Shown one piece after another: positions 7,919-11,255 of a stretch of DNA of 11,255 bases. The notes under the pieces are model-generated. The model worked only from the letters and a program-made list of their open reading frames with translations, searched no databases and was not told where the DNA came from. Each line of letters starts with the position of its first letter. Position 1 is the stretch's first letter. The DNA is from Halobacteriales archaeon QH_10_65_19 (lineage in GTDB: Archaea; Halobacteriota; Halobacteria; Halobacteriales; Haloarculaceae): positions 1 through 11,255 of the forward strand of contig PXQK01000160.1 in assembly GCA_003022085.1 (NCBI GenBank), given 5' to 3'. The translations under genes were made by a program, and so were the position numbers.

Positions 7919-7932
7919 AACCCGGTATACAG
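7916..7932 (+). repeat. 17-bp repeat, copy 1
   Basis: GTCAACCCGGTATACAG matches 10606-10622 at 16 of 17 positions in the same orientation. It contains the palindrome GTATAC. This copy begins inside the right arm of the intergenic hairpin and ends 9 bases before the zinc-ribbon stop codon. Confidence 0.45.
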
Positions 7933-7940
7933 TAACACTA

Positions 7941-8099
7941 TCAGAGACCGACCCGGCTGGTCGTGTCACAGTCACTGCAACACAGTCTAACCGACCCGTC
8001 TGCGAACCGCGGTCCGCGAACAACGTTACGCGATCTACAGTTGGGACAGGACAGCCACTCGTAGATCGATTTCGGCTGCTGTTCGGTGTGTGAGGTCAT
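7941..8099 (-). CDS. Small zinc-ribbon protein
   Basis: A 52-residue leftward gene with two Cys pairs: CPNC (Cys18, Cys21) and CCSDC (Cys41, Cys44, with an extra Cys40), separated by 19 residues. This is the zinc-ribbon spacing seen in many haloarchaeal one-domain zinc-finger microproteins. Nothing else is present beyond a short polar N-terminus (MTSHTEQQPKSIYEWL). Such proteins may bind nucleic acid or a protein partner; the role here is unknown. ATG 8099 is chosen: the frame is open upstream to a TTG at 8165, but that extension carries no zinc-finger residue and would run through the presumed promoter. The gene lies 89 bases downstream of the GCS2-like ligase on the same strand, so it could also be reached by read-through. 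A perfect inverted repeat sits over its likely promoter. Confidence 0.72.
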   Translation of the reverse strand: MTSHTEQQPKSIYEWLSCPNCRSRNVVRGPRFADGSVRLCCSDCDTTSRVGL

Positions 8100-8119
8100 C
8101 AGATGATGGTACGTGCTGC

Positions 8120-8135
8120 AGCCGTATGAACGGCT
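8120..8135 (-). promoter_or_regulatory. Candidate promoter/operator of the zinc-ribbon gene
   Basis: AGCCGT and ACGGCT form a perfect 6-bp inverted repeat with a 4-base spacer. On the minus strand its centre reads TTCATAC (8124-8130), a weak TATA-like sequence 25-31 bases upstream of ATG 8099. A dyad over the core promoter is the usual place for a repressor operator in archaea. The repressor, if any, is unknown. Confidence 0.3.
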
Positions 8136-8188
8136 CGTTATCACCACATCTGTGAGTTCGGACAACAGTTCACGGCGTCACAGCGCGG

Positions 8189-9706
8189 TTACATCCAGTC
8201 GCTGAAACAGCCGTCGACGAGAGTCCCGCGCTGGCGGTCGACGTACGCGGCCTGCATCCCCCAGATCGCCTCGGGGAGCGGGACGTTGTCTCCGACGCGT
8301 TCGCGGACGAACTCGTGTTTCCAGCGTGCCGGGGTCGTCCGGCGGTCGAGTCGTTCCCGCAGCGGCCGGATGTACCGGCGGGCGTCCCCGGTCGAGAGTC
8401 CGCGGAGTTCGAGGCCGTCGCGGGCGAACTCCAAGCATTCGGCACAGATCTCGTCGATATCCGTCGTCTCGGCGCCGTCGCTGGTGAGCCAGCGGAGGTC
8501 GGCGCGGAGGCCATCCTCGGCGGCGCGGTAGAAGTTCTGCTCGGCGACCTCCCAGCCGAGCCGTCGGACGGGGTGCTCGCGCCGGGGGAGACTCTCCATG
8601 AGGCCGGCGAACACTGCCTCGAAGGCGACGGAGTCACGAAGCGTCGGCTGGGCCGGAAGCGGACGGAACTCGATGCGGGCGTTTGCCGAGGAACGAGAAG
8701 GCGCCTCAAGTACTGGCCGGACCCAGCGCCAGTAGCTGCCGTGCTTGTGACGGAGGTGCATGAAGCTGTCGTCGAAGCGGTCCGCTGCGGTGACCTCCCG
8801 GGGAACAATGCAGGCGTCGGCCGCAATATCGTCGATCACCGCCTCGACGGTATCGAAGTCGGGCGGGAAGCAGACCTTCGGCTCTTCGTCGGCGTCCGCA
8901 GGGGGATTGAGAACCGACTCGAAGACGCCGATCCGGTTCTCCAAGTGCGCGTCGGCGACGACCGCCTCGTCGGGCGCGTCGTCATAGAGGTCCGGCGGGA
9001 AGAAAGGGGAGTTGACGCCCAGCGCCAGAAGCGGGGCGGCGATCCTGAGCGCGTACCGGAAGTACTCCGGGAGATCGGGGGCGTGGGGGACCTGGTAGTG
9101 GGGCTGGATCGAGGTGATGAGGCTCTCGGGCATGATCGTCTCGCTTTCGAGAGAGACGTGTGGGGCGTCGATGGTCCTCCTCGATGGGTAGTCGGTGTTA
9201 GCCATCGCGTGGTACCGGATCGCGTCGCTCATGTTCGTCGCGAGCCTGATACCGTCGTGCTCGACGCTGTCGGTCAGGTACTCCGTTGCGGTCTCGCCTC
9301 TCGGCGGGACCGTCCAGATGCCGTCGGCGACCAGCCGGATGTCCTCGGCGCTTGTCTTCTCGATGGCGGGCGCGAGGTGGGCCTGGAGCTGTTTCAGCTG
9401 CGCGTCGAGGCCATAGCCGGTCAGCGGTTCCGGCGCGGTCTGCATCTCAGCGTTGTGGAGTCCCAGCTCCTTCTCGAACCCGATGAGTCCCAGCAGCTGC
9501 CGGGGAACCCGCCGGAGTGCGCCCGTCGGTTCCTCGACGGCGTACAGCTCGAGTTCGAGCCCGATCAGCGCCTGCGAGTTGTCGAACGTGCCCGCCCTGA
9601 CCTCCGCCTTCAGCTGTTCCGCCTCTGACCGTGCCGCCGAGCGGAACGCCTCACCATCCACTCCCAGCGTCTCGCGAACCGTTGCCGCCAGCTCCGAAGC
9701 CGACAT
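8189..9706 (-). CDS. GCS2-like carboxylate-amine ligase (glutamate-cysteine ligase family), long form
   Basis: A 505-residue leftward gene. Motifs of the GCS2/YbdK-type glutamate-cysteine ligase fold appear in order: GLELELYAVE (49-58, acidic residues for Mg-ATP); NAEMQTAPEPL (85-95); SIQPHYQVP (199-207); ARIEFRPLPAQPTL (343-356). Enzymes of this fold use ATP to join a carboxylate, classically glutamate's gamma-carboxyl, to an amine such as cysteine. Haloarchaea use gamma-glutamylcysteine as a thiol buffer, but their characterised GshA is shorter (about 360 residues), so this is more likely a paralogous ligase of unknown substrate. It has about 40 extra N-terminal residues and a C-terminal helical extension (about 380-505). 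ATG 9706 is preceded by GAGGTG; a GTG at 9775 is in frame but overlaps the divergent promoter. Activity is inferred from motifs. Confidence 0.8.
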   Translation of the reverse strand: MSASELAATVRETLGVDGEAFRSAARSEAEQLKAEVRAGTFDNSQALIGLELELYAVEEPTGALRRVPRQLLGLIGFEKELGLHNAEMQTAPEPLTGYGLDAQLKQLQAHLAPAIEKTSAEDIRLVADGIWTVPPRGETATEYLTDSVEHDGIRLATNMSDAIRYHAMANTDYPSRRTIDAPHVSLESETIMPESLITSIQPHYQVPHAPDLPEYFRYALRIAAPLLALGVNSPFFPPDLYDDAPDEAVVADAHLENRIGVFESVLNPPADADEEPKVCFPPDFDTVEAVIDDIAADACIVPREVTAADRFDDSFMHLRHKHGSYWRWVRPVLEAPSRSSANARIEFRPLPAQPTLRDSVAFEAVFAGLMESLPRREHPVRRLGWEVAEQNFYRAAEDGLRADLRWLTSDGAETTDIDEICAECLEFARDGLELRGLSTGDARRYIRPLRERLDRRTTPARWKHEFVRERVGDNVPLPEAIWGMQAAYVDRQRGTLVDGCFSDWM

Positions 9707-9763
9707 GCCACCTCGTTTGGCAGCCAGTCGCTTGAATCCACGGGTCCCGGCGGATGTCAGTTC

Positions 9764-9775
9764 CCTTTTGTACAC
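9764..9775. promoter_or_regulatory. Overlapping divergent promoter of the ligase and PHP genes
   Basis: The AT-rich core CCTTTTGTACAC serves as a TATA-like box in both directions. On the plus strand TTTTGTAC is 22-29 bases before GTG 9795 (leaderless). On the minus strand GTACAAAAG would start a transcript about 35-40 bases upstream of ATG 9706, leaving room for the GAGGTG ribosome-binding site. It is the only AT-rich stretch in the 88-base gap. Confidence 0.45.
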
Positions 9776-9794
9776 CAGCCCGTAACTACAGGGT

Positions 9795-10481
9795 GTGCTT
9801 TCGGTAGACCCCCATACGCACTCGGCGGCCTCCTACGACGGCCGTGACGAGGTCGCGTTGCTGCTCAAGCAGGCCGCCATTGTCGGGCTAGACGCCATCG
9901 CGGTGACCGACCACGACGAGATCGAGGCGAGCCTCGAGGCGGTCGACCGGGCGGGCGACCACGACCTGATCGCCGTCCCCGGTATGGAGGTATCCAGTGC
10001 CGACGGCCACGTGCTCGCGCTGGGCGTCGAGGAACTCGTCCCGGCGGAGCGTCCGTTCGCCGAGACCGTCGAGACAATCCACGACGAGGGGGGGATCGCT
10101 GTCGTTCCCCACCCCTTCCAGGAGGCCCGGAGCGGCGTGCTGGCGAACATCTCGCGGGACGAACTCGCGGTCGCCGACGCCATCGAGGTCTACAACTCCC
10201 GGCTGCTGACCGGCCGCTCGAACCGGCAGGCCCGGACGTTCGCCGAGCGACGCGGACTGCCGAAGACCGGCGGGAGCGACGCCCACATCTGCGAGATGGT
10301 CGGCCAGGCGTATACCCGCGTCGACGCCGCCGAGCCGACCGCCGACGCCATTCTCGACGCGATCGCGGACGGCCGGACGGCCGTCGAAGGGAAGCGAACC
10401 CCCTGGCGGATCAGCTTCCGGCAGGCCGCCAGCGGCGTCAGGCGCCGCGTCCGCCACCGCGTCCAGCAGTTCCGGAGGTGA
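9795..10481 (+). CDS. PHP-domain metal-dependent phosphoesterase
   Basis: A 228-residue protein of the polymerase-and-histidinol-phosphatase (PHP) fold. The metal-site motifs are present in order: PHTHS (6-10; His7, His9); VTDHDEIE (37-44; Asp39, His40); GMEVSS (63-68; Glu65); His72; VVPHPF (103-108; His106); GGSDAHI (159-165; Asp162, His164). This set matches the stand-alone PHP phosphoesterases related to bacterial RNase AM (TrpH/YciV), which hydrolyse nucleotide phosphoester bonds using a trinuclear metal site; the substrate in archaea is not established. The C-terminus (about 203-228) is a basic tail (VRRRVRHRVQQFRR), unusual for an acidic halophile proteome and suggestive of nucleic-acid contact (inference). 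GTG 9795 is chosen because the first metal ligands come six residues later and the promoter core fits leaderless spacing. Divergent from the ligase gene. Confidence 0.9.
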   Translation: MLSVDPHTHSAASYDGRDEVALLLKQAAIVGLDAIAVTDHDEIEASLEAVDRAGDHDLIAVPGMEVSSADGHVLALGVEELVPAERPFAETVETIHDEGGIAVVPHPFQEARSGVLANISRDELAVADAIEVYNSRLLTGRSNRQARTFAERRGLPKTGGSDAHICEMVGQAYTRVDAAEPTADAILDAIADGRTAVEGKRTPWRISFRQAASGVRRRVRHRVQQFRR

Positions 10482-10532
10482 CTCACCGCTTTCGGTGGAC
10501 CTGGCCACGGCCACCCGCTGTGCTCTGGAATC

Positions 10533-10547
10533 CTCGCTGGAAGCGAG
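10533..10547. other. Short hairpin downstream of the PHP gene
   Basis: CTCGCT-GGA-AGCGAG is a perfect 6-bp stem with a 3-base loop, about 50 bases after the PHP stop codon. There is no T-tract. It could be an RNA 3'-end structure, but CGCT/AGCG-type palindromes are common in haloarchaeal intergenic DNA. Confidence 0.25.
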
Positions 10548-10596
10548 CACGCTACGGCGGTTTCCCGTGGCGGACCCAGCGAATGTTGGTACGTCT

Positions 10597-10604
10597 TTTA
10601 TATA
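10597..10604 (+). promoter_or_regulatory. Strong TATA box for the receiver-gene remnant
   Basis: The run TCTTTTATATATG is the best archaeal TATA match in the window. Its core lies 24-31 bases upstream of ATG 10628, giving a leaderless transcript. The promoter looks intact even though the gene downstream is broken. Confidence 0.65.
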
Positions 10605-10605
10605 T

Positions 10606-10622
10606 GTCGACCCGGTATACAG
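10606..10622 (+). repeat. 17-bp repeat, copy 2
   Basis: GTCGACCCGGTATACAG differs at one base from 7916-7932. This copy fills the space between the TATA box and the start codon of the receiver remnant, covering the expected transcription start region, a place where a bound regulator could act. Confidence 0.45.
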
Positions 10623-10627
10623 GTAGC

Positions 10628-10864
10628 ATGACGGTGTTACAGTCGAACGTTCCACAGGTTGGGGCGTCGTCCGAGCACGTCAGGGTATTGTTGGTGGACG
10701 ACGACGAGCGGTGGGCACAGGTCACTGGGCGGCTGCTGTCGGAGCGGGAGTCGTTCACAGTCGAGACAGCACACAGGGAGTGCGGTTCGGCGTCCTCGCA
10801 GTGTACGCGGCCGACGGGCGGGCAGTCGCCAGCCGCTCGCTCCCGTCCGGGGACGCCGCGGTAA
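10628..10864 (+). pseudogene. Response-regulator receiver domain, N-terminal half (broken gene)
   Basis: From ATG 10628 the first 48 residues read as a haloarchaeal receiver domain. A short leader precedes beta-1 with its acidic cluster (VRVLLVDDDERW, 18-29; Asp24-Asp26), helix 1 (AQVTGRLLSERE) and beta-2 (SFTVETA, 42-48). Similarity then stops: residues 49-78 (HRECGSASSQ and onwards) are Ser/Arg/Pro-rich, unlike any receiver or halophile protein, and end at a TAA at 10862-10864. A whole receiver is about 120 residues, so the phospho-acceptor strand and everything after it are missing from this reading frame. The missing middle appears on the opposite strand immediately downstream. The strong promoter suggests the gene was once expressed. 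It might also be a functional short peptide, which seems less likely. Confidence 0.65.
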
Positions 10865-10929
10865 CCACGATGCACGCGATTTCCCTGTCGGAGAGCGCCG
10901 AGAGCACCCCACCCGCAGTCCGGGCGGTA
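10768..10929 (-). pseudogene. Inverted middle portion of the receiver domain
   Basis: On the minus strand this 162-base stretch encodes TARTAGGVLSALSDREIA, then CIVVTAASPDGSERLATA, and ends in NRTPCVL. This follows the order expected after beta-2 of a haloarchaeal receiver: helix 2 (GGVLSALSDREIA), beta-3 (CIVV, with Thr where the phospho-Asp normally sits), the PDGS loop, helix 3 with an Arg, and beta-4 (TPCVL). A minus-strand frame runs through it from 11009 to 10755, but the part before 10930 is antisense to unrelated sequence. The stretch is bounded by GAGAC (10763-10767) and GTCTC (10930-10934). Turning it over gives ...FTVE-TTARTAGG... without a frame break. Read as part of one ancestral gene with the preceding half; the assignment is by eye. 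Confidence 0.5.
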
Positions 10930-11071
10930 GTCTCATTGTCCGCGGGCGGGTTGGAGTCGTCCGCCCCGGGTGACGCACAGACAACAACAGTAGACGGTGC
11001 TGAGGGCATCAGCTAGAGGGCGAGTTAGCCGCCAGGGATGAATGTTCGTCGGCTGTGACACCGGGCGTAGT

Positions 11072-11101
11072 GATTCGTGAAAGGAATTGAGGATTCGTGA
11101 A
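11072..11101 (+). repeat. Direct repeat GATTCGTGAA, two copies
   Basis: GATTCGTGAA occurs at 11072-11081 and again at 11092-11101, a spacing of 20 bases (two helical turns). Both copies are followed by short purine runs. They lie just before the hairpin at 11109. Such spacing suits a protein-binding site or a mobile-element end, but there are only two copies. Confidence 0.5.
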
Positions 11102-11108
11102 GGGGAAG

Positions 11109-11131
11109 CCCCCGACTGCTCGACTCGGGGG
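11109..11131 (+). other. GC-rich hairpin, possible IS200/IS605-type end or RNA structure
   Basis: CCCCCGA and TCGGGGG form a perfect 7-bp stem with a 9-base loop (CTGCTCGAC), preceded by GGGGAAG. A GGAAGCC-hairpin arrangement resembles the subterminal hairpins at the right ends of haloarchaeal IS200/IS605-family elements, but no tnpA or tnpB coding sequence lies upstream in this window. It is equally likely to be a transcript-end structure. Confidence 0.3.
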
Positions 11132-11255
11132 TACCGGAAGACGGTCCTGCTCGCTTCGCTGCGCGGGCTGCGACTCGCTGGCCTTCGCTCGCTGTGCTCG
11201 CGAAGACACCGCCCGCGAAGTGCTTGCGTCGGCCGTCTTCGTCGAGCACCGGGAA

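Larger units (their letters stand above)
11017..11255. other. Non-coding right end with repeats and a hairpin; no supported gene
   Basis: No reading frame here looks like a real protein. A minus-strand frame enters from the right edge and stays open to 11025, but its product is Arg/Ser/Ala/Pro-rich and reads through repeats, so it is at most the tail of a gene outside the window. The interval holds a 10-base direct repeat, a GC-rich hairpin, and a CGCT/TCGC-rich low-complexity stretch (about 11145-11205) that includes several short inverted repeats, for example CTTCGC (11183-11188) with GCGAAG (11200-11205) and GAAGACGG (11137-11144) with CCGTCTTC (11233-11240). Confidence 0.5.

Noticed and set aside
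8315..9628. Long plus-strand open frame (437 codons) opposite the GCS2-like ligase
   Set aside because: Antisense to a gene with recognisable ligase motifs; its own product is Arg/Val/Gly-rich with no family motif, as expected from the opposite strand of GC-rich coding DNA.
10777..10900. Plus-strand reading GVRFGVLAVYAADGRAV as a GAF-domain remnant
   Set aside because: It briefly resembles the end of a haloarchaeal GAF domain, but the following residues do not. The opposite strand of the same bases gives a longer, ordered match to a receiver domain that joins in frame with the preceding half.
11145..11220. CGCT-rich inverted repeats as attachment site or terminal repeats
   Set aside because: Arms are only 6-8 bp and the motif is a common low-complexity pattern of haloarchaeal non-coding DNA; no recombinase gene is nearby.
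11025..11255. Minus-strand frame entering from the right edge as a partial gene
   Set aside because: Composition is Arg/Ser/Ala/Pro-rich, it runs through direct repeats and a hairpin, and no motif is visible; left as possible tail of something outside the window.
1..11255. CRISPR array, tRNA or rRNA genes
   Set aside because: No regularly spaced repeats of CRISPR length, and no cloverleaf with a recognisable T-arm or rRNA signature was found by eye in the intergenic gaps.

Overview
The window comes from a haloarchaeon (class Halobacteria). The DNA is GC-rich, the predicted proteins are strongly acidic, and several start codons sit about 25 bases downstream of TATA-like boxes with almost no leader, which is typical of leaderless haloarchaeal transcripts. 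The first gene encodes a short acidic protein of the haloarchaeal DUF5786 type. Nothing suggests a bacterial or viral segment. Most of the window looks like ordinary chromosomal housekeeping and accessory metabolism.

Layout from left to right: a leftward 54-residue DUF5786 protein (1-165); a rightward PLP aminotransferase (439-1557); a rightward 12-helix MFS transporter (1646-2920); and a rightward DEAD/H helicase with a C-terminal DUF1998 zinc module of the MrfA/YprA type (3012-5372). The helicase converges with, and overlaps by 4 bases, a leftward M42 metallopeptidase (5369-6424). Next come a rightward acidic protein with one membrane helix (6555-6869) and a rightward HExxH metalloprotease-like protein of the DUF2342/F420-associated family (6907-7857). 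A hairpin separates that gene from a leftward 52-residue zinc-ribbon protein (7941-8099). Upstream of the zinc-ribbon gene on the same strand is a 505-residue GCS2-like carboxylate-amine ligase (8189-9706). The ligase shares a short divergent promoter region with a rightward PHP-domain phosphoesterase (9795-10481).

The right end is the unusual part. A strong TATA box precedes a leaderless start that opens a haloarchaeal response-regulator receiver domain, but the domain breaks off after its second beta strand. The next part of the receiver appears to lie on the opposite strand in the adjacent 162 bases, bounded by a 5-base inverted repeat (GAGAC...GTCTC). Flipping that segment on paper joins the two halves in frame. 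This suggests a small intragenic inversion that broke a receiver gene. It is the most interesting observation here. The last 240 bases hold no convincing gene: a 10-base direct repeat, a 7-bp GC-rich hairpin and a low-complexity CGCT-rich stretch.

No rRNA, tRNA, CRISPR array, complete insertion sequence or multi-gene defence system was seen. Functions are assigned by reading motifs, without database searches.
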